64,000 nucleotides of DNA. Source: Paralvinella palmiformis. Taxonomy: Eukaryota > Annelida > Polychaeta > Terebellida > Alvinellidae. The position numbers and the translations under genes were made by a program. A model generated the notes under the pieces. It saw only the letters and a list, made by a program, of their open reading frames with translations, was not told the origin of the DNA and made no database searches. The first letter of the stretch is position 1; each line of letters opens with the position of its first letter. The stretch is from positions 1,008,501 through 1,072,500 of the forward strand of contig JAODUP010000107.1 of assembly GCA_025642065.1 (NCBI GenBank). Direction: 5' to 3'. This document shows positions 39,902 to 55,564 of this stretch, in pieces.

Positions 39902-41873
39902 CCTATGTCAGTAAGGGTAAAAAAAAGTGTTAAGTGTGATTTACAAACTTGGTTAGTACAATACTGTACATTATAATGAAATAATAAATTTTCATTAAAA
40001 AAAACAAAAACAAAAATGACTGGTTTAGTTGGCTCCCAGTATCCAGTGTGCACTAGAAGAAATGAAAGTTTTAGCTGGAAAAACATTCGTTCGGATAACT
40101 AAGTATTTTATTAATTTAATAAATTATTAGGTATATGAAGAGTTCTGTGGTGGACCAATTAATATGTTTCCCCGCAAATACAGTAGATCTGTATGGGTTC
40201 GTGGACAGTACTTTTAGAAATTTTGTTATGTCATTAAACCATTTACTTTGTGATACTTGAGTATTGTAGCTTGAGAAATTTATAAATGTGATGGTTGTGT
40301 GGGACATAATAATAATAATAATAATTCAATAATATGTGACATTTATATAGCGTCTTATTCAGCTAGAAGTTGCTCTAAGGCGCTTTACAATATTATTATC
40401 CCTGACTCAGACCTGTTTCCTCCCAGCACATATCTCAACTTCCAATTATAGGCTCAAAGCGTTACTCAAACACCTAGCCATCGCGTCCTGTCAGATCCTC
40501 GTTTTTTACAGACTAGTGAACCAGTCGCCACACAACAGCATGGCAGCTGTTCGGCTACGAGTCCTATGCTCTAACTAACGGCGCTATCACATCTTGAGAC
40601 ATGAGAGATTAAATAGCATGTTGGTAATAGATGGTGCAGGTTTTAATCCACTGGGTTTTATTCCAAGAGGTCATGCACAAACTGGGCATCTCCATGAGAA
40701 ATAGATTATACTTCACTAGATCGGGTGGATACTTGTGGGGTTTTTCTCAAGAAAATTGAGGCCAGTGTTTTCTCAGAGAATTGATGATGATGATGATGTA
40801 GCTATGCGCGAGAGTTATGAATCATGGTCTAATTCACATTGGATTCAAATAGTAAAATTTATCAAATAGAAGTTTTTTAAATTGTGTGCTGGTTTAGTTT
40901 GAGATAGGCACAGATGCCACTCATAAAGTATAAAAACAAATAGAACAGCCTGTTGAAATAGTGACTTCAGAATACATAAACATGACATCGTTGTACATTC
41001 AGTTGTACAGTTTTGTTTACATGTTCCAGTTTTCTGTGTAATCGTGGTTAGTTCTGACTTGTTTTATGTAATCAAATTTAGCTCATTTCTGAACTATTAT
41101 TACATCAAACCGATAGTCATAAAATGCGAGGAATGATTATGTAAAATAATGAGTACACAGCCAGTCTCTAGAATATGATATTACAGAAGATGTTTTTAAT
41201 ATAAAAATGAGTGACAGTGGTGTCAGTACGAGATGTGACCAGTATATATTTAGTGTCACTTTTGATTATAGTGTTTTGTGCAGTGTAATTGCTAAATCAA
41301 GTAAACCACGCACATTTTGGTGTAATGCCAAAGAGAAGCCACACTTTGATATTATTACTCCTTGGTCACATCCCCACCATGTCATTTGTAAGGATACTCC
41401 TATAGTGCAATTATTAGAGCATCGTATTCCATCCTTCCACGTCGGGATTAGAACTAAGCCGAGTTATCCGAGTCTGTGGGATGTTTTCTTAACAAATTGT
41501 CACTCGGCTCATGTCCTACATACGATCACTGGCTAAAGCTAAACAAAAACCACCCACTCACTCACTCACTCACTTATCCACTCAACAACGTATACATAGA
41601 CAGTTATTTTCTTTGGGATTTGATTAAAGTTGCTGTAATCACAAATACCTGTTGTGGTGTTTATGACACATAAACAGACATGGGAAGATGAAATATGTGG
41701 GTGAAAGGTTAAAAAACTGGGTGAAACTTTAAACTTTGTTGATATTGTTATCTAAAAAGAGGTTTGTTGTCATATATTTTTGTAGTAAGTAGTAATAATC
41801 CCATAACCAACCATCATACTTTTTCAGCAGGGCTAGAGATCAGCTCTTGGTTGAGTTGATAAAAGTGATGCAA

Positions 41874-41912
<39 letters not shown>

Positions 41913-42099
41913 CATTGGATTTTATTAAGAAATGCAGTAGGGGGCCCAACAAAAAATACAGGATCAAATATTGGTAGGTCTCAAGAGCCTATAATGGCAC
42001 AAAGTAACATTGGAAACGAAATTAGCCGAAATTAGCCGGGTCTCTACTTGAGAGTAGGCTGGTCAAATCACGCCAGGTACTGACTTCTAACAAAAACCC

Positions 42100-42138
<39 letters not shown>

Positions 42139-42609
42139 TCTGCTGTCTAATTTAAAACATGTTTCTTTCCCTTATTCAGTAAGCCACAAATATGGATATG
42201 GTCTGCTGGATGGAATAAAGATGGTGGAGTTAGCTGAGAGGTGGACCACTGTACCCGAACAACATATATGTCAGTCTCCCGACACGGTGGTCGATAGGTA
42301 GGCTACAAGTTAATGTCTCACTAAGGACATGATCATTCTGGACAATGTAATGCGGTTATAGCAGTCTGTATCTGGATTATATCATTGTGGCTGTAATGTC
42401 TGGGATTTGTACTATTAGAGTGTACTAAATGACCTGACTTTGGATCTAATAAAGACTCAACTGTGGGGTGGGGGGGGTGGAATAAATTTATATGTGCCTT
42501 GATAGTGTCTGTTTTAGCAGTGTCCAGTAAGGCACTGGCACGGATAATCATGAATTGTGAATTAATCAGGGGATTTTTCATGGTGAGACACGTGTAATGC
42601 CTGTGTAGT

Positions 42610-42645
<36 letters not shown>

Positions 42646-44040
42646 GTATTTGTTTCTTTGTGTGTGTCTGTCTGTGTGTGTCTGTGTACATGCACAAGTT
42701 ACCTAGAAAATGAAGATGCTGGCCCAAGTTTTATATATTTGTATTCACTTAATACTAATCTTTTTATTTTTTTAAATACAAAGACCAAAATATAGTTATT
42801 AAAAATATTATATACTCTTTTCCACTAACCATTATCTATCACACTCACACAGGATCATAGAAGGCAAGGGTATAGTTAGAGTGAGCATAGATCTGGACGG
42901 GTGCGTCGACACCGACCAAACCATCAACTACCTGGAACACGTCCAAGCTAAAGTCACACTGATGTACAGCAGAAGGTATGTGAAGTTTTGGATAAACCAC
43001 GGAATCGTGACGAATAATACAGAACAAACTTCACGGTTTACATTTTTGGCTGACTGTAACATCTGTATGGAGGGATTTGTTAATTTATGACGTATATTGT
43101 TATTCTTGCTTAACACATTTTATTTTGAGATGTCAATCAGTGACATAGACATTGTGAATTGTGTGGTATAACTGAGGCTTTTAACTTGAGAGCAATGTTC
43201 AAATAGAGACAGAATTATCAGATGTTGACATATTTCATCCACTTTATACTAAACTGTCCATGTTTCTTATGGCATAATTCTGTGTATTTTCCACCGAAAT
43301 CTTTTCAGCCCTATTTTATTGTCTCTCTGTAATCTTCAGGGGTCAACTGCAGCTCCACCTAGTGTCACCAAATGGTACTAGAAGCACACTGCTGCCACGT
43401 CGTAAGAAAGACATGAAACGTGGCCAATTCAAAGACTGGCCATTCATGTCCGTCTTCTACTGGGGAGAACAGCCAATGGGCACATGGACGCTGGAGATTG
43501 AGAACACTGGCAGTAATTATAATTCAGGTGGGATAAGTTATGGTTTACGTGCTTTGACATCGACTGATCAGTCATTGTCTGTCCTGGCAGTTAGTGGTGG
43601 ATCGGGAGCTGTCTTTTTGTTTGCAGTTTATTCTGGCTACCGATGTGAGCCATTGTGATATAGGTACTAAAGTGTATGTTTCTCTGTGTCTGTCTCTTTA
43701 TCTGACTGTCTGTTTATATGTAAACTTTCAGGTTAAAATTCAAGCACCAGTGATTGGACTAAACGAAGCTCTTGCTGTCACACACACTCACTCACTCTCT
43801 GGATGTGTGTGTGTGTGTGTGTGTGTGTACATACATGTTCCACACGCACACACATGAACACATCCAGACCATAGGAACTTTTATTGCCATTGTTCTGTTG
43901 ATTGCCAAAGCTATTCCGTGTAATAAGACAATTTCTCTCTCATATGTTTTCCATATATTAGGCTTATATATGAGCTATTTATCTTTCACACAATTCTTAT
44001 TCGCATATCCTCATGGCATTAGTGATCAATGTATAATTAC

Positions 44041-44076
<36 letters not shown>

Positions 44077-44078
44077 TT

Positions 44079-44109
<31 letters not shown>

Positions 44110-47100
44110 ATAATAACTTGTGGATGGCCACACCAATGTGTGTTATTTCTGAGTTAATTATGTGCAGACAAAGCCCATGTAAAAAAACTAATATATGTAA
44201 ACATATTTGTCTTCTTTTAATTTTCTACTGCTTGGTAAATATAACTTGTAAATACCTTTTCATTCCATGGGTCATTAATAAAAGTAGCATGTAAGAATAG
44301 GTTTGATATTTATTTATAAACAGTTTATTGTTTATACTTTAGTTAGCATGAAAATTAAATTGCATAGGTGGCCCTATAATAATAGTTATTATTATTATAA
44401 TAACAATAATAATAATAATAATAATAGTTATTATTATTTATATCCAGTACCATATTCTTAGCGATAGAGACTGTATTTTGTTAGTAATTTTATTTGAAGA
44501 ATTTCTGTAGTAACTTCAATACAACATATTCCTATTACCTAATACAATCTACACATATTGGTCAGTTGATTAGAGATGATCTGTAACCTGTGATAAATAT
44601 CTGGCGCATAAAAATGATAACTCTCCATACAAGGAGACATGGCAAGTGTAATCTTTTAATATTTGTCAGTGATAAATACAATGTGGCTTAGAGTTTGTCT
44701 GATTGGGCACTTGTATGGTGAGGAGTCGTGTCAGTCGATATCTTTGTCAGCTGTGATTGGTTTGTTATAATTGCCAGCTATAAGGTAAACAAGTGAGTGA
44801 ATAATCTGATTGTTTGACAGGTACGCTGGTCAAATGGCAGCTGATCCTCTATGGAACAGAGACCCAGCCAATCAACATCAGAGAGCCGCAACAGCGTCGC
44901 CGACCTACCAAGCCGCCCCCAGAGGCACCCGGTAGCCACGGCAACAAGGAGAACATAGAGACATCGTCCGATCATGATCTGATGGGTTCTTCGTCGGCTG
45001 TCGACGAGTCGGAATTCCTTGATTACAACTTGCCAAATAATGCTATATCAGGACAGGTAGGATTATCATATTGGATGATGTTGTATGTTGGATAGGTTTC
45101 CTGGTTGATTTTCATCTGTTCTGTCAGGAAATTAATGCAAATACCTTTTTCAGATCATTCTATTCAATTTTTGTTAGCGTTATTAATCACTCTGACGGTT
45201 ATATCTTGCAAGTTATACGTAATCGACTGTTTTTGTTGGCAAAAATATTATAAAAAGTTTGTGTTTAATCATGGCTGATTGATTATATAGCAGAATATGT
45301 GCACATGCTCAGTGTTGGCTTGCACTAAGAGCTGACTTTACAGGCACAGCTAATTAATACTACTGGCATACCAAAACGCACACACGTTGACGACAGCAGT
45401 ACACAATTCAACCTGACTGGACATGCCGAGCGAAAATGATTTGCACTGAATATTCATGAGGTTGCTTTATATGGCACCAAGCCCTGTTCAGGATCTGAAT
45501 TTCTGCATACACACAATTAAGCTATCCACATATTGTGATGTCATTATAATTGAGTCAAATATCAGTTTTGATAAACATAAAATATTAAATGGCTACAATC
45601 TTAATAAGGAATTGTAAATTTCAGGATGGGATGATAATGTACTCCAAAAAAATGCTTTAAAGTGTCATGTCCTGTCATCTTACTCTAACATTAAATACAC
45701 AGGAGAAAGAAAAAGAATTGAAAATATTTACATAAAATACGAGAATCACAGCAGTGGATGGAACCTCATTGACCCATAAGTGCTTTCTCTTAACATGTTT
45801 GTGATTGGTTAATTTTGAAAAATCTAAATAAGCCATACAGTCTTCACCATTACAGAATTAAGTTACACATTTCACTGATGATTTAATGATAAACTGTCCA
45901 GTTTGTAGTATTTATTTTTGGTCGGTCTAGCACCTTGTTAATATACCTTTACCATTCTCTTAACCATCCGTTGATTTGAGGTGAATACATTTTATCATGT
46001 TGTTTTTTTACTGTCTTTTTGTTTGTTGCAGACGCCAACAGTGCCTTGTCACGTTGAATGTGATCCTAGTGCCAGTTGCTGGGGCACTGAAGCTTCGGAC
46101 TGTGAGATATGTCGCCACATGAGACTTGGAATTGATGGGTCAGTATCTTGGATAACGGTAAATCAAAATGAATCATTCATCGTCTGTTGACACTGTCTGG
46201 ACCATTGTAGCTTCATTTCTGTGCTGGTTGAATTGAGGCGTCTTACTGTATATTGTAATTCAGCGGATGTGTGAGAACTATTTTGCGGTATTGAAATAAA
46301 TTTTAAAATAACTGATCAAGGCTGACATTGACAGAAAGCTCATGACACGGTTAGAACAAAGAGTTAAGAATTATGAAAATTAAAGAAATATTTCTAGTTA
46401 GTGTTAGTAATAAATAAAAAGCTTAATTTTGGAAACAATGAAATAACTAGTGATTATGATGAACTATTTTAGTGATAATTATTATGATATTAAATGATAT
46501 TAATAATTGTTAATATTAATAATAATCAGTATTTGTAATATTCCAGATCCATCGCATCTTCGTATGAGTTTTATTTTTCTGAACTGACGATGTTGGAGAT
46601 ATTCTCAAAACTAGTTTCTTCCCTTTCTCTGTCGAATGTTATTTGATAGTCATAGAAAGAACTGCCTCTGTACCTCGTTATAAATATCTTATCAACTAAT
46701 CATCATCATCATCATCATCATCTGGATCAGTCTCCACAAACCAACCAACAACACCATCACGTCGTTTAGTGTTCATCAGTTGTCATAAGGTAGTGGTAAA
46801 GGCCATCACCTTTTCGAATTAAAATAGCTTTCTATTCACCAAGAGACTTATAAATCTGTTTAGCGCTGAAGAAACCATAGTACGAATTATACAATTAGTA
46901 TTTCCTGTGATGCCATGGGAGTGTGGATGATGATGATGATTGGTGTTTTACGGCCACTTTTGTGCGCATGGTAGCCGAAAATGGACTTCCAAGGGTAATG
47001 AAGCAAAGTCAAAGATGCAGTGCACTCGTGTTTACTAAAACCTTCACATATCGGTTCTTTTTCTGCCCTTTAGGATGTGTTTGGCTGAATGTCCAGAGAG

Positions 47101-50100
47101 TACTTATCTCACTGAGGATATAAATGTGTGTCTTCCGTGTCCAAAGACGTGCCATCTTTGCCAGGGCCCAGATCCGGACTCGGACTGTTTGACTTGCGCT
47201 CCAGGTTTGATGTATCTGTCGGGTCAAGGTACCTGCCTGAGCGAATGTCCATCGGGAATGTATCCAGGTCAGTGATAATGTATTTACTTGTTATCTACCT
47301 ATCTATTAATATGATAAATGAGTGGATATTATATTTGAATGTAAATGTTGCTGTCTTACGGCCACTTTTGTGCACAAGGTAGGCTAAATGGGCCGAGTGA
47401 TGCCCATAGACAACGAGGCGAAGTGAAAGATGAAACCCCTTTTGACATTGCCCGGCCGGGGTTTGAACCCAGGTGCTATAGATCTGTGGCCCACTGTGCT
47501 ACCAGTTAGGCCATGGATGCGCCCTAAATATTCTATTTTGAAATATATAAAACCAAATCAGAACAGATTTGTTTAGATAAATCAATTAAACAATTAAGAA
47601 CTCCATATTTACAGTATGGAGCAGTTTAGTATGTTTTAGTACATATTAGCAATATTTAACAAATTGAAGTATGGAAGTTAAATATTTTCTTTGATTAAAA
47701 TATTTTTAAACATTTTTGGAAAAAAAATATTTTAAGATATTGAAAACTTGTTACAATTTGGTGCAGTTTGTTGATGATACTTAACCAAACTGAATTAAAT
47801 TATCTGCTATTTTTAAGTCCAACATAAGATTAAGGTGCACCTGGATATCTTGTTCAACAAAACAAACATATTTTCATAAAATACTTTCTCCATGAGTGTC
47901 GACTGCTTAAGTTGTATATTGAAGAAGAAATATATTTTTATAATAGCAACTAAATTATCAAGTAATTGTCTCCAGCCAAACAACTGCCATTTATTTTGGA
48001 ACTGTTTGAATGTTTGGCTAGGATATAGAACCTGTTTATAGAATAGCAAAGAAGGAACCGGAAGAGGAACTGTTATAATAAAATGAATAGAGAATATTTC
48101 TTACTCTGTGCTCATAAGTAATTAAGTCGAGTGTGAATCTAATTAATATGTGATTAGCTTGTTAATAAATAAAGAGATACCTAATTGAATTTACTGGTAG
48201 GGTTGTGATCTATGCTTTTCCATTTATATCCACAATTTGTGTGAGTGGATCAATGAAGCATTTATTAATGTGTAGTTTTGTTATTAAAATAAAAATAAAC
48301 AACTTCGTCCACTAAGCGAATGATGTGCCAATTGAAAGTCATCACTTTATATCACGATTATCTATTGCCCAATCAGCATCGCTGGTGTGAGGCCAACTGC
48401 ATTCTAACGAGTCTTCGCTGTCCATGGAAAGATGTGTTACGATATGAAATATTATGGGAGTTAGTCTTCTTGCCGATCTATTCAACGCATGTATCCTTTC
48501 TTTTTTTGTTTGTTGGTTTTAGACATAACAAATACCTGCCAGTCATGTGACGCAATGTGTAAGGAGTGTGACCTCGACCCTAGCAAATGTCTGGCCTGTG
48601 TGGATGGTTACGAGTTGGTGGAACAACATTGTCTAAAGATATGCTTGGGTCACCAGTACCGAGATCCACATGGCAGGTCTGTGTTAGATTTCTGGATTGG
48701 CTATGAATTTGTATTACAGCGTTTAATAATGTACATTTTGTGAGTATAAATGTGTCTGATGTTGTTTGTTTGTTAATTTGTGTGTGTGTGTGTGTGTGTG
48801 TGTGGCGCGCATGCATGCACATGTGTGCGTGGACACATAGTTGCATGCAAACAAATCTTCACATATAGCAAATCTCATATACTCATATATTACAGCTTAT
48901 GCATCAACCTGATATTCACCCAGACAACAGACGTTATGTCTTTGTCAATGACAGTCCTATCGTGTGATTTATCATGATGACTCAATATCAGTCCTCTATT
49001 ACAATATGGTCTACTTTCTCCTGTAGTTGTTCAGCATGCGACAGTAGTTGCGCCAGTTGTTCTGGACCAGGGCCCAATCGTTGTTTGTTATGTCGTGGAG
49101 ACCATGCGTATTACAACAATAGCTGTGTCACGGAATGTCTCCGTGGTTACTACATAGAATTAACTGAGGAAGGAAGACAGTGTAGAAGGTAATAATTATA
49201 AGTAATGTTCCATTTATTCAAGTGTGACACACGTGTACACGCACGTGCACACATAAACACACACAGGTGCAAAATATACCATACATATCTGTTGCATTCC
49301 AAACCATCTGAGTCTTCCTCGGCCGCTTTCAGCACCACGCTTATATTATTTTAACATAGAATTTGTTTTATCCCAGTTGTCATCCATCCTGTGCCGCCTG
49401 TGTAGGCCCTGGATCCGGAGACTGTACGGTGTGTACCCAGTCCCTGAAGCTGGTCAGTGGAGAATGTAAGGAGGACTGTCCTGAAGGTATGGTACTGAAC
49501 ATACAAACATGATGCTGCTCACCTTGATCAGTAATGTTAACAATAACATAATCACTAATTGTACTAAACAATACTTTATCAACTGTCTGTAGTATTGTTA
49601 TTGCGTCTGTAGCAGGAGAACAATATATAGGTATCTGGTTAATAGTAAGTGCTACATCGGCCAATGAAATACGTGTCCTAATGCGAGTGATCCCAATTTA
49701 AATTTGTTGTTATGATTATTAAATCTTGATAGCCACACTGTGATCTATGCTTCGGGATTTATGACGCATTCAGATGTGACGACTAGTCTCGCGAAATTGT
49801 CGTGGACTTATCGGGAAATTTCAAAGTATTTCTCAGATCATCAGAACCATTTCTGATTCGAGTAACAGTCCATTTCCATTTTGTTACGGTTTAAAACAAT
49901 TTGAACACGATATTCCTGGTTCGTGTTCGACACATCATCACTTCCCTAACACCACTATTGGAGGTTGATCTATAGTTTATGCGATTATATTAATATTATT
50001 TTATAATATTAATTGAATTTATTTAAAGAATGGAAGTTGTTTAACTGTTTATTGAGGAAATATGTTCCATTATTTCTTTTTATCTCGCAGGTGTTATCCG

Positions 50101-50703
50101 TGTTTTAATTATTGAAATTATAAATAACATCAGACTTTTAGAACAGAGCTGGTTCACCGGAATAACGAGGCAAAAGTATTCTATAATTAGAAGGCAGTTA
50201 AAGGCAGGATAACATATTTTTCAACAAGAACAAAAAATAGATATAACTGTTAAGATTTTAGAAAAGAAGTAAATCAGGGTACCCACAGCACAGGGAAAAC
50301 GGGGAAAATGACTTCCTGAATTTTTTCCTGCAGGGAAAACACAGGAAATTTGTAAATTTAGGAAAATACAGGGAAAACACTGCCTTCATTCCAAATTTAT
50401 AGCATTAGAGGTGGATGGAGGTCCCGTTACTAAAAAAAGTTCATTCACCATGCAATTTTTGGTACACGCTACACAGGAAAATTTCTTAAATAGGACATGG
50501 AAAATACAGGGAATTTGATTTTTGAAATCCTACAGGTTATATAAATATGGCTGTGTAGATGCAAACAAAACTTTGTGAAAAAGTACATTAATTAGCAATC
50601 TTAATTAGCACCAAGCTCTGTGATAACAGTACATAGGTAGCTGCCATCTCTATAATGTAGTATACTTATTACAGCTTGTATATTAAATACTACTTTATGA
50701 TAG

Positions 50704-50740
<37 letters not shown>

Positions 50741-50976
50741 TGTTTTAGAATAACTAATTGGCAAGGTTAATTAATTATTTATTTAAGTTCTGTGCCTCAG
50801 AACATCCATTAATTGTTGTATTTCTGTTTTAGGCCATTATGAGAGAGAGGGCAGCGTGTGTAGTGATTGTCATGGTAACTGTCTGACTTGTAAAGGTCCA
50901 ACATCTGGTGACTGTCTGACGTGTTCTATAGGCCTGTGAGTATACACAGTGTATATCACTGTAATAATGACGATGA

Positions 50977-51009
<33 letters not shown>

Positions 51010-54000
51010 AGCCACCTCACTTTCTAACAGAGCAGAGCATACAACACATGCTGCCGTTTAACGTGCAAAGCATTACTGAGACACACATCCTGTCTGGTTC
51101 TGATTTTTATGGATGAGTAAACTAATTGCCACATGACAGCATTGCAGCTCCCAAGGCCTCGAACCCGCTACCCTTCAGCTATGAGTCCTACGCTCTTACT
51201 AACTGTGCCATCGTGGCTTAATTATTTATTGAAGCTGACATAGCACAGTATCCATTACTTACTCCTGTATGTAATTAGACAGATGATGTTTTCATATGTA
51301 AAGTCTTTGTAATTTTGTATCATATTTTTGGCCAATATCTATGTTTTTTTTCCCCAAAGCCTAAACAGTCTTTGGAAGATGCTTTACAAAAGGAATTGAG
51401 TGTAGCATCTCTCCATCATATGGCATCAGTTGGATGTTTCCCTTTGAGTTGATTCAAGCCTGTGGCATCTGTACACTAACCTGTCATATTCCTGCTTAAT
51501 TATCTGTGCTGTAGATAATAGCAGAAGCTTGGTCTGCCCTATATTTGACCTATCATCATCACTTTACAGAACATATCTACCACTTGCAGACAGGGGTCAA
51601 TTCAATTCTGATTTTTTTTAAATGGAATAGAATTGGAGTTTACTATAAAAAAATTAAATCCACAAATTAATTTACCATTTGATTTATTAATTCAGAAATA
51701 TTTTTTCCACGACAATCCTACTTGGAATATAAACTATTTGGAGTAGGTATTTCAAGTAGGTACTTGGCTAGGCACTCAGAGTACCTACTCATGGTAAAAA
51801 GTAGCAGGTAAAAAATGTAATTAGAATTGATAAATTTGATTTGGAATTGACCAAATGGAATTGAGTGGAATTGGAATTGAAAAAAATGGAATTGACCCGG
51901 TGTCTGACCACTTGTATATATTTATTCATCTTTACGATTCCTCATAATATGATGAGGATTGCAAAAATAGCAACCATATAGAATCTACAGAGAATCGATG
52001 TCACATTGGTTTTTGTCTCTTGATATTGCAGGTTTTTGGAATTTGGTCACTGCGTTTTCCGCTGTCAGGATGGCTATTATGAGTTTGTGTCTGTCGATGA
52101 GGACGTTGTTATGAGAGAGTGTAGACAATGTCACAGGAGCTGTGCAACATGCGAGGGAGGCTCACAAGAGAACTGTACAACATGTAAACAGGGACTTGTA
52201 CTATCATCTGGTGGTAGATGTACCTCACATTGTGCCCCATTGTAAGTCAGCTGCTGAGAGAGTCGGTCGCATTTTTTCAGAATAGATCAGTCGAGCAGCT
52301 TCCAAATCAATAATCAATTTGGATTGATTTCAGAGTGTTTTGGCATTAGTTTGGATGTAGCAGATAAATTAATCATCTTCTTGAATCATAAGCAAGCCAG
52401 TGATATTGTATCCACCCATTTTGAAACCCTGCCTATTTTATAATGGGACCTTACCATTTCGCAACCGTTTAGCAACCGCTCTGTAAGCCTTGTGGTTCAG
52501 CACAGCATCGGCATGATCAGATCATGATAAATCTGATCGTGGGCCATTTTGTAAAATATGAATTTATTATTTTTGCATGTGTCTGTATGCATGTGTATAT
52601 AAATTTCCTTAAAAACACAATAAATAATTTCTGAAAACCGTGTATTTTTTAAGTTCTTGAATTGGTCCACTTCCTGTTTCGAAAAGGGAAGAGGACCATT
52701 TTAGCAACTTCAAATAATTTACTTTTTTCTGAATTTATTTGTTAATATATCTATATATAAAGGTCTATATAATTTATATTCAATTTAATTTCGACAACAG
52801 CATATCATTTTGCCAGATAACTGGCCAATAATATAGACAATTTAGAAATAACAGCGCAACATTTTGTTACCGCATGACATTCTTAAAACCATATTGGTTG
52901 CAAAACGGGATGGTCTCGTTTCGAAACAGCCCCAATTGTTAAGATGGTGCGTAACAATATCATTTGAGCAAAATCCAGCTCATACATTAAATTTGTACTG
53001 TAGTCTGTATTCTTATGATTTTAAATGAATTATTTTTCAGTTTTCTATGGTTACTCTATATGAGCTCCAATAACTTAAACTAATGGCCTGTGTCCTTGTT
53101 ACCTTACAGTGAGTATCAGGGCGGAAGTAGCCAGTGTTCATCCTGTGACGATAACTGTCTAACATGTGCTGGTCCGGGGCCAAACAACTGTACATCGTGT
53201 ACACCAGACCTCGTCCTGCTGCACAAACATTGTATACACCAGTGTCCACAGGGTTATTATACACACAAACAACAGTGTCATCCATGCCACATGTCATGCG
53301 CTGATTGTTTTGGTAAGTAAATCTCATACATCGTTGTTATACACGTCCATGGTTGGTGCTGGTCTATACGTATTTAGGAGGTCGGTGAATGGGTTCTTTT
53401 TACAAACAAAATTTAAGTATGCAAACTTCAGTGAATAGTCTAAAACCCATTTGTGGAAGGTTTTTGAATTGTATGTTTTTGGTATAAATTGCTGCCTGTG
53501 ATCCTGTACTCATTCCCCAAAAGAGTTCTCAATCTGTGCAAATAAAGTTAATGGTAAACTTTGTTTCACTCATTGCTAATGTGTCATCGTTGTAATTTTG
53601 TGGGCATCATTCCACAGGCTGAAACTCCTCGTCAGTGAAGACTATATACTATGCTCTTTAGTTGTATTAAACTTATTTTTCCATTCAGTCACTTAACATA
53701 GTTGCAGCAGTTGACTTGAGTGGATCAATTATGTACAGATATTTAAATTTTTTACTTCATCAAAATCACTTAAATAATTTAGTTTTCAACATTTTTGTTG
53801 TTGCGGTAATATTATGGTCAGTTTGAAAGCATTCTTATCTTTTCGTTCCAAATTTCCTGTTAACATATTCTTTACATTACTTTTAATCTGATCATTAATC
53901 TATTTAGAATGATGTGTTGTAGATCCTTGTAAAAAAGACAGATGATATGACACAACATTTGCAATAAGATGGTTTTTGGAGGAATCCTCGTATAATTTGT

Positions 54001-55361
54001 ATCGTGTTTTTGTATAGGACCATCATCAGATATGTGCCTCGCCTGTAAGGCTGAGTTTGTTCTGACCACAGAGGGACAATGTGTACAGCCCGTAGAGATA
54101 GACGTTGTCACTGACTGCGGTGGTCAGCAGTATTATAATCGTCATGATGGGGTGAGTGTTGTCGTCAGGATCTTGGGGTTAGTAGGCAGGCTTTTTTCTG
54201 AAATAGTACTTGTGGGAGACGTCTTGAATGGCATTTAGGTGCGTTTGAAGCTGATAATCACATTTTGGTTGTACGGCTGAGATGAATTGGAGTTGTATCA
54301 TAGAAAATCGAATTGAGCATGAAAAGTTATGTATGGTTCTATGTGCCAGTGCTTTGTTCCACACTGCCAAAACACGCACATGCACACACAAATGTTTCAT
54401 CTCCAAAGATGTGCTTATCTGAAACATTTCTAACAAATATTTTATTAATTCCTTTGTGGATAGTTATAAATCTAGATGTAATTAGAAGCCATTGAATCAG
54501 ACTTCAGAGCACACTAACTCAAACGAACCAACTTTATTAACACTGACATGGACTGGGTGAACTCATCAATGCGATATTCTCCGTTATCTTTTCTAGGCCT
54601 GTCATCCCTGTCATAAGAGCTGTGATACTTGTGATGGTCCAAGCCGAAACCACTGTCTCTCATGTAGCGAACACCATGGCTACCATCCCCCTAGTCGCCA
54701 GTGTGTTGTATGTTGTACGCTGAGTGTACGGTATGAATGTTGTACCTGCAGTAAGCCTCCAGGTTAGTACTGGTAATAGAGTTCATGTTGATGGGTGGAT
54801 GGATGGATGATGGATAGATAATAATAATAATAATAATAATAATAATGTATATTTAATAAAGCGCCCTTACTAGCAGGAGCCATTCAAAGCCACTGTACAA
54901 ATAATATGTAATATAATAATACCCAAATAATGTCTGTAAAAACCCTATAAGCAGTTTAAAAGAGAATTATTATTTATTTGTAAAAGCAAACTTCAACAGG
55001 TGTGTTTTTAGAACAGATTAAAAAAGAGATGATGCATTTCTAATGTACAAATGGAATTGATTGATCGATTGATTACTGAATTGATTGATTGACAAATTAG
55101 ACCGTTCTGTGTTGTCGTGTATTTGGAATTGAGTTAACATTTTAGATGTAATAAAGGCTTCTTCAAATTTGATAAATCCAGAAAGTTAAAATACCTATAA
55201 AGGTATACAACTACTAACAGCTGTGTAATAAAGGTAGTAAAGGGTACAATTACCCCGGTAAGTTGATGATAGTACATATAAAAGTAATGTAAAGGTTAAC
55301 AAACAATAGTACCAAATAGTAGCTAGAAATACTGAATTGGTAAAACAGCTGTAAAGATATT

Positions 55362-55411
<50 letters not shown>

Positions 55412-55419
55412 CAAATATG

Positions 55420-55462
<43 letters not shown>

Positions 55463-55483
55463 GTCTGTCTGTCTCTGTCTGTC

Positions 55484-55564
<81 letters not shown>

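Noticed and set aside
46139..46164. Alternative donor acg|gtaaat for exon k
   Set aside because: It would end in phase 0 and shift the frame of the next exon, whose leading g needs a phase-2 partner.
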